Both the position numbers and the translations under genes were made by a program. Below are positions 32,491 through 41,571 of a DNA stretch of 64,000 nt, in pieces. Origin of the DNA: Terrabacter terrigena (GTDB taxonomy: Bacteria > Actinomycetota > Actinomycetes > Actinomycetales > Dermatophilaceae). Each line of letters starts with the position of its first letter. The stretch's first letter is position 1. The stretch is from assembly GCF_042676085.1 (NCBI RefSeq), contig NZ_JBHTKH010000020.1, positions 5,528 through 69,527 on the forward strand, given 5' to 3'. The notes under the pieces are model-generated. The model did not search any database, was not told where the DNA came from, and saw only the letters and a program-made list of their open reading frames with translations.

Positions 32491-33411
32491 TCAACGGGAC
32501 CTGCCGACCAGCCACCGCGCGCGTGCGACGAGCGCCCTGGCCTGCAGCGGCACGACGACGCGCGGCCCCCCGCCGATGCAGAAGACGACGTCGTCGAAGC
32601 GGTGGATGCCGGGGCGGTGGGCGACGGCCCGGAAGGCGTCGCGCACCTGCCTCAGCTGCGTGGTGGTCATGAAGGGCGACGGCTCGTCGGGCTGGTAGCG
32701 CGCGCCGAGCGCGTAGTCGCGCCCCGGCCGGTCGGTCATCTCGACGTGGCAGCCGAGGACGTGGGTGACGTCGCGCTCGTCGCAGAAGGCCACGAGCCGG
32801 TCGAGCGTGGCGAGCAGGGCGTCGGAGTCCTCGACGTGGATGCGCCCGGGGTAGACCGTGTCGCCGGTGTGGAGCAGCCCCGTGGACGGGTCGAACACGG
32901 CGACGGACGCCGCGTGGTGGCCGGGGATGCCGAACACCTCGAGCACGCGGTCGCCCAGGTCGAACGTGACCACCTCGGCAGGCCAGCCCGTGAAGCCGAA
33001 GTACGCGCGCACCGCGGCCACGTCGTGCCCCACGACGGTCGTGTGCGGGCGGTCCACGAACGCCGCGTCGCCCGCGACGTGGTCGCCGTGCCCGTGCGTG
33101 TGCGCGACGACGAGGGCGTATGCCGTGTCGCCGGCTGGGGTGGCCGCGTGGCGGTCGAGCAGCCGGTCGACGGTGCGGCGCAGCGCGGTGCCGTCGACGG
33201 CACCGGTGTCGAGAAGCAGGGCGCGCTCCGCGCCGAGGAGCAGCAGGATGAACGGCGCCTCGTACGTGAGGTCCTTGCTCTGCCGGATGAGCACGGTGCC
33301 GGGCGCGAGCTGGTGGACCTGGAGCGGCGGGTCGTGGCGGCGGCGCGGCGACGGTGCGCCGTGGATCCACTGCACGTCGGTGTCGAGCGGTACTCGCCCA
33401 CGGTCGGCCAT
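32491..33411 (-). CDS. Metallo-beta-lactamase-fold hydrolase
   Basis: 306 residues. The signature HTHGHGDHVAG (H-x-H-x-D-H) is near residue 105, with further metal ligands in FGIPGHHAASVAVFD (near 166), LLHTGDTVYPG and GCHVEM. Probably hydrolyses an ester, lactone or thioester with two zinc ions; glyoxalase II-like or lactonase roles are possible. CACAAT (33423-33418) is six bases upstream of the ATG, so leaderless. The reading frame is open far upstream over tRNA-Ser, which is not part of it. Confidence 0.87.
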   Translation of the reverse strand: MADRGRVPLDTDVQWIHGAPSPRRRHDPPLQVHQLAPGTVLIRQSKDLTYEAPFILLLLGAERALLLDTGAVDGTALRRTVDRLLDRHAATPAGDTAYALVVAHTHGHGDHVAGDAAFVDRPHTTVVGHDVAAVRAYFGFTGWPAEVVTFDLGDRVLEVFGIPGHHAASVAVFDPSTGLLHTGDTVYPGRIHVEDSDALLATLDRLVAFCDERDVTHVLGCHVEMTDRPGRDYALGARYQPDEPSPFMTTTQLRQVRDAFRAVAHRPGIHRFDDVVFCIGGGPRVVVPLQARALVARARWLVGRSR

Positions 33412-33487
33412 GGCGCGATTGTGCTCGTCGTCGACGGGCCACGGGTCGATTTCTCGTGCGGGGCAGGCCTCCGGTAGCCTGCGCGAC

Positions 33488-33575
33488 GGAGGATTCGCAT
33501 AGTGGCCTAGTGCGCACGATTGGAAATCGTGTTGGGATAAAACCCTCGGGGGTTCAAATCCCCCATCCTCCGCCA
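33488..33575 (+). tRNA. tRNA-Ser(GGA)
   Basis: Type II cloverleaf with long variable arm. Acceptor GGAGGAT pairs with ATCCTCC (33565-33571), discriminator G at 33572, encoded CCA at 33573-33575. The anticodon GGA is at 33522-33524 in the loop TTGGAAA. Followed by a strong terminator. Confidence 0.97.
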
Positions 33576-33581
33576 GCAGCA

Positions 33582-33630
33582 ACGGCCCCCATCGCGCCCA
33601 AGCGCGGTGGGGGCCGTTCTCGTTCTCGTT
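33582..33630 (+). terminator. Terminator after tRNA-Ser(GGA)
   Basis: ACGGCCCCCATCGCGC, loop CCAA, GCGCGGTGGGGGCCGT forms a 16-bp stem with one G-T pair, followed by the T-rich TCTCGTTCTCGTT. Confidence 0.92.
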
Positions 33631-33687
33631 GTCGGCGACTGCGATATCGACGCGACGAGTGTCGGTGGGGGGCGGCAGACTCGGGCG

Positions 33688-35016
33688 GTGAGCTCGACCA
33701 CAGTCCGCCCCCCGCTGTCCTCCTTCTGGCACGACCTGCCACGCGAGGGGCGTCTGCTCATCTCGACGGTGGTCTTCCAGTCGATCGGCACCGGGTTGGT
33801 CCTGCCGTTCATGGTCGTCTACCTCCACGAGGTGCGCGGCATCGCGCTCGAGACCGTGGGCCTGCTGCTCGCCCTCCAGGCAGGCGTCGGCATCGTCATG
33901 GTCACGCCCGTCGGCGCCCTCATCGACCGCATCGGGGCACGCCGCGTCTATGTCAGCAGCCTCGTCGCGCTGCTGGTCGCCGACGTCGTCCTCTCGTTCG
34001 CCACGACCACGGGTCAGGCCGCGATCGCCCTCGTGCTCATGGGCTACGGCTTCGGCATCGTCTGGCCGGCCTCGGGTGCGCTCATCGGCAACCTCATCCC
34101 GTCCGAGCAGCGGCAGCGCTACTTCGGCATCAACTTCACCCTGCTCAACCTCGGCATCGGCATCGGCGGCATCGTGGGCGGCAGGTTCGTCGACGTGTCC
34201 CGGCCCGGCACCTTCACCACCGTCTACCTGCTCGACGCGCTCAGCTACGTGCCCGCGCTCGTCATCCTGCTCGTCCCGCTTCGGCATGCCCGCGACCGGG
34301 TCGAACGTCCGGCCGACGACGACGCGAAGGTCTCCTACCTCGCCCTGTTGCGCGACCCCGGGCTGCGTGCCCTGCTCCTGCTGGTGGCGGTGTCAGCTCT
34401 CGTCTCCTACCCGCAGCTCAACGCGGGCCTGCCTGCCTACGCACGTGCCGAGGGCCAGATCTCGACCGAGGGCCTCGGCTACGCGTTCGCCGCCAACACG
34501 GTCGTCATCGTGCTGCTCCAGCTCTTCGTCCTCCAGCGCATCGAGGGCAGGCGGCGCACGCGCGTGGCCGTCGTCATGGCGCTGACCTGGATGGTCGCGT
34601 GGTCACTGCTCGGCGCGACGTCGCTCGTGCCCGGCACCGTGGTGGCCACCGTGCTGCTGTGCGCGTGCGCGGGCGTCTTCGGTCTCGGCGAGACCATGCT
34701 GCAGCCGACGACCGCCGCGATGGTCAACGACCTGGCGCCCGACCACCTGCGTGGCCGCTACAACGCGCTCAGCTCGCTGATGTTCTCCGTCGCCTTCGTC
34801 GTCGGACCGGTCGTGGCCAGCTCCCTCATCGGCCGCGGTCTCGGCATGGCCTACATCGGGTTCCTCGTCGGGGGTTGCCTCGTGCTCGCCGTCATCGCCG
34901 TCGTCGTCGAGCGGCGCCTGCCCGCGCACGTCAACGGCATCCGCGACCCGGTGTCCTCGCCCGGCGTCGCGGCTGGTGGGGTCCCGACCCCGGCGGACGG
35001 GGCGATTTCCGGCTGA
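33688..35016 (+). CDS. MFS transporter
   Basis: 442-residue major facilitator protein with about twelve helices. Motif A is visible between helices 2 and 3 (GALIDRIGARRVYVSS near 73), and the N-half carries FMVVYLHEVRGIALETVG. Resembles drug-type proton antiporters; substrate unknown. The GTG at 33688 has CAGACT (33676-33681) six bases upstream and no ribosome site, so it is probably leaderless. It lies between tRNA-Ser(GGA) and the SRP RNA. Confidence 0.88.
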   Translation: MSSTTVRPPLSSFWHDLPREGRLLISTVVFQSIGTGLVLPFMVVYLHEVRGIALETVGLLLALQAGVGIVMVTPVGALIDRIGARRVYVSSLVALLVADVVLSFATTTGQAAIALVLMGYGFGIVWPASGALIGNLIPSEQRQRYFGINFTLLNLGIGIGGIVGGRFVDVSRPGTFTTVYLLDALSYVPALVILLVPLRHARDRVERPADDDAKVSYLALLRDPGLRALLLLVAVSALVSYPQLNAGLPAYARAEGQISTEGLGYAFAANTVVIVLLQLFVLQRIEGRRRTRVAVVMALTWMVAWSLLGATSLVPGTVVATVLLCACAGVFGLGETMLQPTTAAMVNDLAPDHLRGRYNALSSLMFSVAFVVGPVVASSLIGRGLGMAYIGFLVGGCLVLAVIAVVVERRLPAHVNGIRDPVSSPGVAAGGVPTPADGAISG

Positions 35017-35030
35017 CGACGGCGGCGGCA

Positions 35031-35036
35031 TACACT
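35031..35036 (+). promoter_or_regulatory. -10 box of the SRP RNA gene
   Basis: TACACT is seven bases before the predicted first base of the SRP RNA (35044). It overlaps one GTATGCCG-family octamer (CGGCATAC). Confidence 0.55.
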
Positions 35037-35043
35037 CGCTGTC

Positions 35044-35131
35044 GGCACCCCGCGTGGTGGTACCTCTCCGAACTCCCCCAGGGCAGGAATGCAGCAAGGG
35101 TAGGAGAGCTCTTCCAGGTACGCGGGGTGTC
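35044..35131 (+). ncRNA. ffs: Signal recognition particle RNA, small bacterial type (4.5S)
   Basis: The ends pair as GGCACCCCGCGT with ACGCGGGGTGTC. The centre contains the conserved Ffh-binding hairpin: CCCCCAGGGCAGGAATGCAG then CAAGGGTAGGAGAGC, including the AGCAAGGG symmetric-loop strand and a GGAA tetraloop. CCCTTTT follows the closing stem and should terminate it. Works with Ffh and FtsY in co-translational membrane targeting. Confidence 0.93.
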
Positions 35132-35159
35132 CCTTTTCCCGTCAGGTGCCCGGTGGCCG

Positions 35160-36233
35160 TCAGCGGGGAGCCGCCGTCGTCGTCCCCTCGCGCAGCGTGA
35201 CGGGCGCGGTGGCGCTGCGTGGCCGCTTGCCGTCGAGGCGGCGGCGCACGAGCCGGCCGACCATCCGGCCACGTTCGCGGCCTCGCTGGTCCATCGTCGT
35301 GATGCGGTGCGGCAGCCAGGGGAGGTCGACGCCGTCGAAGCCGGTCACGCTGACGTCGTCGGGCACGCGCAGGCCCAGCTCCTCCGCGGCGATGACGATG
35401 CCCGCTGCGATGACGTCGGACTGGGCGACGATCGCGGTGGGTCGCACGCCGTCGGGCACATCGAGCAGCAGGCGGCCGGCGATGATGCCGCCCTCCACCG
35501 AGGACCCGTCGCCCGTCTGGACGACGGGCGCGTCGGGCCCGAACACGTCCCTGAAGCCGAGCAGCCGCCCGATCGAGGGGATCCCGGCGTCGGGCTCGAC
35601 CGCGAGGTCGTCACGCACCGGGCCGGGCTCGCCCATGCCGGCCAGCGGCATCGCGACCGACGCGACCCGTCGGTGGCCGAGGTCGCGCACGTGCCTGGAG
35701 ACCTCGGCGAACGAGGCCCGCTCGTCGATCCGCACCTGGGTGATGCGACGGTCGGCGGGCACGCCGGTGCTGAACATCGGTATGCCGCGTGCTGCGAGGT
35801 GTTCCACGGCGGGGTGCTCGCCCGGGCCGCACAGTGAGAACACGAGGGCGTCGAGGGCCAGGCCGGCGAGCTGCGGCACGACCGAGCCGGGGTCGTCCGT
35901 GGGCTGGGCGAGCAGGAGCATGCCGGTCGGCACCCGCTCGAGCTCCTCGGCGAGGCCGTCGAGCACGGCAACCGCGAACGGGTCGCGGAAGGCCTGCTGG
36001 AGGCGGCCCTCGACGAGCACCCCGACGGCACCCGCGCGGCCCTGTCGCAGCGACGACCCGAGGGGGTTCGGCCCGGTGAAGCCGAGCTCGACAGCCGCGG
36101 CTCGCACCTTGGCGGCGGTGGCCTCGGCCACCGGGCCCTTGCCGCTGAAGACGAGCGACGCGGTCGACACCGAGACCCCGGCGCTCTCGGCGACGTCGCG
36201 GAGCGTGGGGCGGGCTTGACCTCGGGCAACCAT
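35160..36233 (-). CDS. LacI-family regulator
   Basis: 357 residues. The N-terminal helix-turn-helix and hinge are typical (LRDVAESAGVSVSTASLVFSG at about 10-30). The periplasmic-binding-type sensor domain covers about 60-335, with DGVRPTAIVAQSDVIAAGI and PDDVSVTGFDGVDLPWLPHR. It should sense a sugar or related ligand. Two tandem palindromes in the divergent promoter (36246-36274) are the likely operators, controlling itself and the MFS gene at 36309. Ligand unknown. Confidence 0.9.
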   Translation of the reverse strand: MVARGQARPTLRDVAESAGVSVSTASLVFSGKGPVAEATAAKVRAAAVELGFTGPNPLGSSLRQGRAGAVGVLVEGRLQQAFRDPFAVAVLDGLAEELERVPTGMLLLAQPTDDPGSVVPQLAGLALDALVFSLCGPGEHPAVEHLAARGIPMFSTGVPADRRITQVRIDERASFAEVSRHVRDLGHRRVASVAMPLAGMGEPGPVRDDLAVEPDAGIPSIGRLLGFRDVFGPDAPVVQTGDGSSVEGGIIAGRLLLDVPDGVRPTAIVAQSDVIAAGIVIAAEELGLRVPDDVSVTGFDGVDLPWLPHRITTMDQRGRERGRMVGRLVRRRLDGKRPRSATAPVTLREGTTTAAPR

Positions 36234-36245
36234 GGGGGCATGCTA

Positions 36246-36274
36246 TCGAAACGATTCGAGTCGAAACGATTCGA
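36246..36274. promoter_or_regulatory. Tandem LacI-type operators
   Basis: TCGAAACGATTCGA occurs exactly twice, at 36246-36259 and 36261-36274, 15 bases apart. Each is a near-palindrome centred on CG, as in LacI-family sites. They lie 13-41 bases upstream of lacI and 35-63 bases before the MFS start. Two regulator dimers could bind side by side. Confidence 0.8.
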
Positions 36275-36308
36275 GGCTCGTTCACACTGTTACTGAGAGG
36301 CTTGTCGC

Positions 36309-37532
36309 ATGCCCGCCGCCAGCGCCCCGCCGGCCGCCACCGTCCGCACCGCGCGGACGGCCGTCTTCACCGCCTTCGCGATCAACGGCGCCGCCTTCGC
36401 CGCATTCGCCTCGCGCGTGCCCGACCTCAAGCACGAGCTCTCGCTCTCCGCCGGCGAGCTGGGCGTCACCCTGCTCGCGGCGTCCCTCGGCTCGGTCATC
36501 GGGCTGCCGATCTCCGGCTGGATCGTGCATCACCTCGGCGCGGCCCGCACCCTGCTCGGAGCCGCGCTCGTGCAGAGCGCGGGTTTCGTCGCGGTCGGCG
36601 TCGGGGTCACGGGTCTGCAGAACCGCGGCGTCGTCATGGCCGGACTCTTCCTCGTCGGAATGGGTGCCGGCGTCTTCGACGTCGGCATGAACCTCGAGGG
36701 CGCCTCCGTCGAGCGGCTTCTCGGGCGCGCCGTCATGCCGCACTTCCACGCCGCCTTCAGCGGCGGCACGGTGGTGAGCGCGCTGGTCGGCGCCGGTCTT
36801 TCGGCCATGCACGTCTCCATCGGCGCGCACCTCATCGGCGTCGTCGTGATGCTCCTGGTCGTCACGCCGTGGTTCCTCAAGGCCTTCCTGGCCCGGTCGG
36901 TCGAGCTCGACGAGCACGGCAGCGAGGTCAGGCAGAAGGCCGGCATCGGCGCGGCCTGGCGCGAGCCGCGCACCCTGCTCATCGGCGTCGTCGTGCTCGC
37001 GGCGGCGTTCACCGAGGGAACGGCCAACGACTGGGTGGCCGTCGCGCTCTCGGACGGCTACGGCCTCGAGCGCTGGCTCGGCGTCGTGGGCTTCGCGGTG
37101 TTCCTGTCCGCGATGACGGCCGGTCGCCTGCTCGGCACGCGCCTGCTCGACCAGCGGGGCCGCATCCCCGTGCTGCGGGTCCTGTTCGTCTCGGCCGTCG
37201 TCGGCTGTCTGCTCGTGGTCTTCGGTGGTCCGGTGCTCGCCTTCGTCGGCGCGGCCATCTGGGGCGTCGGTGCGAGCCTCGGGTTCCCCGTCGGCATGAG
37301 CGCCGCCGCCGACGACCCCAAGCGGGCCGCCGCCCGCATGAGCGTGGTGTCGACGATCGGCTACACCGCGTTCCTCGCGGGCCCGCCCCTGCTCGGCTTC
37401 CTCGGCGACCACGTGGGCGTGCTGCGCTCGCTCCTCGTGGTGGGTGCCATGGCGGTCATCGCCCTGCTCGCCCTCCCGTCGGTCCGCGAGCCCCAGAAGG
37501 TCGAGTCCGAGAAGACTGCCCGCCCCGTCTGA
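36309..37532 (+). CDS. MFS transporter under LacI control
   Basis: 407-residue major facilitator with about twelve helices, related to fucose/glucose-type and sugar MFS proteins of actinobacteria (DHAFD-like FDVGMNLEGASVERLLG near 120 and HFHAAFSGGTVVSALVGAG near 145). Probably exports or imports a carbohydrate-like substrate; direction unknown. GAGAGG lies eight bases before the ATG. Divergent from lacI with tandem operators between them, and ended by a strong terminator. Confidence 0.88.
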   Translation: MPAASAPPAATVRTARTAVFTAFAINGAAFAAFASRVPDLKHELSLSAGELGVTLLAASLGSVIGLPISGWIVHHLGAARTLLGAALVQSAGFVAVGVGVTGLQNRGVVMAGLFLVGMGAGVFDVGMNLEGASVERLLGRAVMPHFHAAFSGGTVVSALVGAGLSAMHVSIGAHLIGVVVMLLVVTPWFLKAFLARSVELDEHGSEVRQKAGIGAAWREPRTLLIGVVVLAAAFTEGTANDWVAVALSDGYGLERWLGVVGFAVFLSAMTAGRLLGTRLLDQRGRIPVLRVLFVSAVVGCLLVVFGGPVLAFVGAAIWGVGASLGFPVGMSAAADDPKRAAARMSVVSTIGYTAFLAGPPLLGFLGDHVGVLRSLLVVGAMAVIALLALPSVREPQKVESEKTARPV

Positions 37533-37556
37533 GACCGGCGCGATCCACCCAGCAGA

Positions 37557-37602
37557 TCGAAAGAGCACTCCGTATGCCTCGTGCTGACGGAGTGCTCTTC
37601 GA
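37557..37602 (+). terminator. Terminator after the LacI-linked MFS gene
   Basis: TCGAAAGAGCACTCCGT pairs with ACGGAGTGCTCTTCGA with one bulged A. The 13-base loop contains GTATGCC, close to the enriched octamer. It sits between convergent genes and may work on both strands. Confidence 0.85.
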
Positions 37603-37630
37603 CTGGGGAAGGAGGTTCGCGCGGCGGCGC

Positions 37631-38830
37631 TCAGAAGTACTCGGTGATGTACGGGGTGGCGGTGAAGACGGCGTCCAGAGCAGCGTCGCCCTCGGGGCTG
37701 CCACCTGAGGCGAGACCGGCCTGCCGCAGTCGCGACACCGACCAGCCGCACCACAGTGCCGAGAGGCCCCTCGCGCCGACCCGCAGCGCAGACCCGTCGA
37801 CCGCAGACACGTCGTCGCGGGTTGCGGTGCCGCGCCCTGCGGACACCGCGAGGCTCCACGCGCCGGTGTTCGCCGGCGCGTCGGGGTCGTCGGCGACCAG
37901 TTGTCCCACGACCGACGTGTGGGCGCCGAAGCCCCGGTTCCCGAAGGCTGCGGCGAGGTCGATGACCCGGCCCATCCACGGCGTCTGGTGCACCTCGTAC
38001 GCCGCCATGCCCCCGAGGGCGAGCGTCACCGGGTCGCGCGGGTCGAGGTACGTGTGCACGGTCGGCGCCGCCGACGACCCGGACCCGACGAGGCCCCAGA
38101 GCGCCGCCGCAGACTGGGCCGAGCCGGCCACCAGGTGCTCGACGGTGACGACCCCGTCGGACAGGTCGTAGACGACGAACCCGTCGGCGACGACGTAGCC
38201 GATGAGCTCGTCGCGCTCGAGCATGCCGCGAAAAGCGTCGGTGGTCGGCACCATCGGGCCGCTCACGCCGTGCCTCGCCTGTGCCTCGCGCGCGAGGTCC
38301 TGCATGAGCTGGGCGTCCTCGGGACTCGCGGGCCTGGCGCCGGATCCGCCTGCGGCAACGGCTCGCCCGGCACGCGCGGAGCCGAGTTCACGAAGGAGGT
38401 GGCCGGCGTACGTGGTACGCGTCCGGAAGCCGCCGATCTCGTAGCCCGAACGTCGGTAGAGGGAGGCCGTCGTCGGGAAGAGGCACGACACCACGTCGCC
38501 GAGCTCGCCCATCCGTGCGATGAGCGCGCGGGTGAGGGTCGTCGCGACCCCGGTCCCGCGGGCGCTCGGCTCGACGTAGACGCCGGCGACGCCACCCATC
38601 CGGAGGTGGCGTCCGCCCCAGGCCTGCTCGAACGGGCGCATGCGTCCAGCGCCGAGCACCCGGTCGGACTCGTCGACCACCGCGATCATCCGACCGCCCA
38701 GCGTCTCGGCCGAGACGCGGCTCCACCAGTCCTCGCCACCGACGCCCAGGGGCCCGAACGAGCGGTTGCGGATCGAGAGGACGGCGGGGAGGTCGGCGTC
38801 GACGACGTCGCGGGTGCGGAGCTCGCTCAT
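37631..38830 (-). CDS. Eis-like GNAT N-acetyltransferase
   Basis: 399 residues, the length of Eis (enhanced intracellular survival) proteins. The N-terminal GNAT domain has the acetyl-CoA loop VEPSARGTGVATTL near 96, a second acetyltransferase-like domain follows, and the C-terminus is SCP2-like. The protein ends ITEYF; in Eis the C-terminal phenylalanine carboxylate takes part in catalysis, and the last residue is Phe here too. Transfers acetyl groups to amines such as aminoglycosides. ATG at 38830 has TAGGTT (38843-38838) seven bases upstream, leaderless-type. Confidence 0.87.
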   Translation of the reverse strand: MSELRTRDVVDADLPAVLSIRNRSFGPLGVGGEDWWSRVSAETLGGRMIAVVDESDRVLGAGRMRPFEQAWGGRHLRMGGVAGVYVEPSARGTGVATTLTRALIARMGELGDVVSCLFPTTASLYRRSGYEIGGFRTRTTYAGHLLRELGSARAGRAVAAGGSGARPASPEDAQLMQDLAREAQARHGVSGPMVPTTDAFRGMLERDELIGYVVADGFVVYDLSDGVVTVEHLVAGSAQSAAALWGLVGSGSSAAPTVHTYLDPRDPVTLALGGMAAYEVHQTPWMGRVIDLAAAFGNRGFGAHTSVVGQLVADDPDAPANTGAWSLAVSAGRGTATRDDVSAVDGSALRVGARGLSALWCGWSVSRLRQAGLASGGSPEGDAALDAVFTATPYITEYF

Positions 38831-38879
38831 GGCCTCGAACCTAACGACAGGCCCTCCGACCACGCGAACGGGTTGTCGG

Positions 38880-40271
38880 TCAGGTGCGATGCAGGTAGGT
38901 GAGCCTGCGCACCCGCGAGATCGACCAGAAGAGAAGGACGTACGCGAGCCAGCTGACGATCGACAGCCACGTGTAGCTGCCGGCCTTCGTCAGCACCGCG
39001 ACGACAGAGCCCACCACGATGACGCTGAGGGCGGGCAGCGCGTACCAGCCGACGACCGTCTGGGGTCGCAGCACGAACGTCGGGGAGCCACGGAAGGCGG
39101 CGAACACGTTCCCGGCGACGACCAGGACCAGCACGATGACCAACGACAGCGTCGCGCTCGCGGGCACCGGGCCGAACACGGCCGTGACGCCGACCCAGGC
39201 GCCGAGCACGAGCGTGGTCAGCGCGGTGGGTGCGACGAGGTGCGCCACGGCCTCGGCCACCTCGTTGGTGCCGAGCAGCGACGGCGTGCCGACGTTGTCG
39301 GCCTGCAGGCGCAGCCCCTCCGACCAGGCCCCGAAACCGAGGTAGAGCGGGAGCAGCCCGATCGTCGCGGCGACGCTCGGGGCCGCCGGCTGCGCGAAGG
39401 CCCACGTGACGACCGCCCCGCCGAGCGCGGTGAGGCCGAGCCCCGACAGGAACGCGCCGGGCGTGCGCCGCAGGCCGAGCACGTCGCGGCGGACGAGCAC
39501 GCCGAAGGGTCGACCGGGCCGCAGCCGGGCGGAGCGTCCGTGGTGCACCGGTCGGGTCAGCGCCAGCCGGGCCGTGCGCAGGTTGCCGGTGAGCGCGGAG
39601 CCCGCGAGCGTCGAGGTGTTGGCCGAGTGGGCCCGCAGCGACTCGGCGTGCAGCTCGCGCAGGGCGTCCGGAACGCGCCAGAGCAGCGTCAGCCCGCGGT
39701 CCGGCCCCGGCCACGACCGCACCTGGGACCACAGCCACAGGCGGGTCGCGAGCACTCCGAGCGCGGCGCCGGCCGCGGTCGTGACGACGATGCTCACCAC
39801 TCCGCCCAGGTTGGCGAAGGCGAGGCCGGCGCCGACCGTCAGACCACCGAGGGTGCCGAGGAAGAGCCCGCCGACAGCCGCATAGCCCCACCAGCGGCGC
39901 AGTGCCAGAGCGCGGTCGAGAGGGGCGGACAGCACGAGGTCGATCCACGGCATGGGTGGCACGACCGGACCGCGGAACCGACCGGCGAACACGACCGCAC
40001 CGAGGAGAGCGCACACCGATGCGACGAGCAGGGCGATCGCCATCGGTGAGCTCAGCTGACGACCCAGCGACCCGGCGTCGGACGTGCGGAAGACCGTCTG
40101 GACGATCGGCAGGCCGTAGACGAGGGCGCCGAGGAAGGCGACGTAGCCGGCATACAGGCCCTGCTGCCTGGCCTTGCGCGCGGCCTCACCGCCGATCACC
40201 CAGTCGGCCTGACCGAGCAGGTCGTGGTCGTCGTAGTCGACCGAGGGCCCGGCGGGCTCAGTCGTCGTCAT
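38880..40271 (-). CDS. ABC-exporter-type membrane protein
   Basis: 463 residues with about ten to twelve helices in two halves (for example YAGYVAFLGALVYGLPIVQT, WWGYAAVGGLFLGTLGGLTV, LPALSVIVVGSVVAVLT). The segments between helices are basic. No signature of a known transporter family is clear. It overlaps the stop of the ABC ATPase by one base (TGATG), so the pair is translationally coupled and should form an exporter of unknown substrate. Confidence 0.78.
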   Translation of the reverse strand: MTTTEPAGPSVDYDDHDLLGQADWVIGGEAARKARQQGLYAGYVAFLGALVYGLPIVQTVFRTSDAGSLGRQLSSPMAIALLVASVCALLGAVVFAGRFRGPVVPPMPWIDLVLSAPLDRALALRRWWGYAAVGGLFLGTLGGLTVGAGLAFANLGGVVSIVVTTAAGAALGVLATRLWLWSQVRSWPGPDRGLTLLWRVPDALRELHAESLRAHSANTSTLAGSALTGNLRTARLALTRPVHHGRSARLRPGRPFGVLVRRDVLGLRRTPGAFLSGLGLTALGGAVVTWAFAQPAAPSVAATIGLLPLYLGFGAWSEGLRLQADNVGTPSLLGTNEVAEAVAHLVAPTALTTLVLGAWVGVTAVFGPVPASATLSLVIVLVLVVAGNVFAAFRGSPTFVLRPQTVVGWYALPALSVIVVGSVVAVLTKAGSYTWLSIVSWLAYVLLFWSISRVRRLTYLHRT

Positions 40272-40927
40272 CAGCGTGCGGGGACGACGTCGACGACCCG
40301 GCCGGCGAGGCTCGCCGTGAGGTCGGGGTCGTGGCAGGCCATCACGACGGTCGTGCCGTCGGACGTGCGCTCGCGGATGAGGTCGGCCACGACCTGGCGC
40401 TTCGTCGTGTCGAGCCGCTGCTCGGGCTCGTCGAGCAGCACGACGCTCGAGGGCCGCGAGAAGGTCAGGGCGAGGCGGAAGAGCTGCTCCTGACCCGACG
40501 ACAGCTCGTGCGGGAAGCGGTCGTCGAGGTGGGCGATGCCGAGCCTGTCGAGCAGGGCGAGGCTGCGCTCGTCGGACGAGGCGGGCTCGCCGCCCCAGGT
40601 CGAGTCGATGAGGACGAGGTGGTCGACGAGGGTGAGGTCACGGTAGGTCGTCGGGGCCCCCAGCAGCGCCGCCACGGCTGCGCGCACGGCACGGTCGCGC
40701 TCGTCCGCCTCACGGCCACCGATCGTCGCGGAGCCGGTCGTGGGGACGAGGAGCCCCCCGATGATGCGCAGCAGGGTCGTCTTGCCAGACCCGTTGGGGC
40801 CGCGCAGCACGACACACTCGCCGGGGTCGGCGCTCACGTCGGTGGGCAGCAGCAGGGTGGTCTCGTCGATCGTCTTGCCGACGCCCTGCGCCCGGACCTC
40901 GCCGCTCAGCACCGCGACCGCAGCCAT
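40271..40927 (-). CDS. ABC transporter ATP-binding protein
   Basis: 218 residues, one complete ABC ATPase. Walker A is GPNGSGKTTL near 43, the signature is ELSSGQEQLFRLAL near 143, Walker B is VVLLDEPEQ near 164, and the H-loop histidine is in MACHDPD near 197. The signature deviates from LSGGQ (LSSGQ). It powers the adjacent membrane protein. GAGGAGG lies six bases before the ATG at 40927. Confidence 0.9.
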   Translation of the reverse strand: MAAVAVLSGEVRAQGVGKTIDETTLLLPTDVSADPGECVVLRGPNGSGKTTLLRIIGGLLVPTTGSATIGGREADERDRAVRAAVAALLGAPTTYRDLTLVDHLVLIDSTWGGEPASSDERSLALLDRLGIAHLDDRFPHELSSGQEQLFRLALTFSRPSSVVLLDEPEQRLDTTKRQVVADLIRERTSDGTTVVMACHDPDLTASLAGRVVDVVPAR

Positions 40928-40995
40928 CTCGCCTCCTCGCCCGGGCCCCGTGCCCGGCTGACGACACCGTATGCCGTGTGGCTGGGTCGCCGGTG

Positions 40996-41457
40996 TCAGC
41001 CCTGTTTGCCGACCGGCGGCCCGACGACCAGGGCCACTCCGGTGAGGGCGAGGACAGCGACCACGCCGACACCCACGGCCACGACCGGGCGTGCGAGCAG
41101 TGCCGTGACGACCCGCTCCGCGCGGCTGGTCGGAGTCTCGCCGCCGCGACCGAGGCGCCAGCCGTCGTCGAGGCGACCGCGGCGCTCGAGCCGGCGCTCC
41201 CACCAGACGGTGAGGAACGGCGGCACCGCACTGAGCAGACCGAGCAGGCCCTCGCGGGCGGTCCAGCGCTGGTTGACCCAGAGCAGCAGCGTGGTGAGGC
41301 AGTAGGCGATGAACACGAAGCCGTGGGCCAGGCCGAAGACCCTGACGCCGAGCTCGGTGGACTTCGTGACGTACTTGAGGACCATCCCGAGGAGCAGCAG
41401 CGCCCAGGTGACCACCTCCGCGACGGCGATCCGCCGGTACAGGGTGCGAGGGGTCAT
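40996..41457 (-). CDS. DUF3817 membrane protein
   Basis: 153 residues with about four helices (VAEVVTWALLLLGMVLKYV, VFGLAHGFVFIAYCLTTLLL and others). The order of a short N-terminus, TTWALLLLGM-like segment and AHGFVFIAY matches the DUF3817 family. Function unknown. GGAGA lies upstream of the ATG. Follows the ABC ATPase gene on the same strand after a 68-base gap. Confidence 0.82.
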   Translation of the reverse strand: MTPRTLYRRIAVAEVVTWALLLLGMVLKYVTKSTELGVRVFGLAHGFVFIAYCLTTLLLWVNQRWTAREGLLGLLSAVPPFLTVWWERRLERRGRLDDGWRLGRGGETPTSRAERVVTALLARPVVAVGVGVVAVLALTGVALVVGPPVGKQG

Positions 41458-41571
41458 GCGGGCGTCTCCTACGTCGTGTCGTATTCGAGCGCCCAGTGTG
41501 CCAAAGGCGCAGGACTCCTCTGCCCACCGCCCCGCTTTCCCGGTGAGCGTGTAGGGCGGCGGAAGGGGCGT

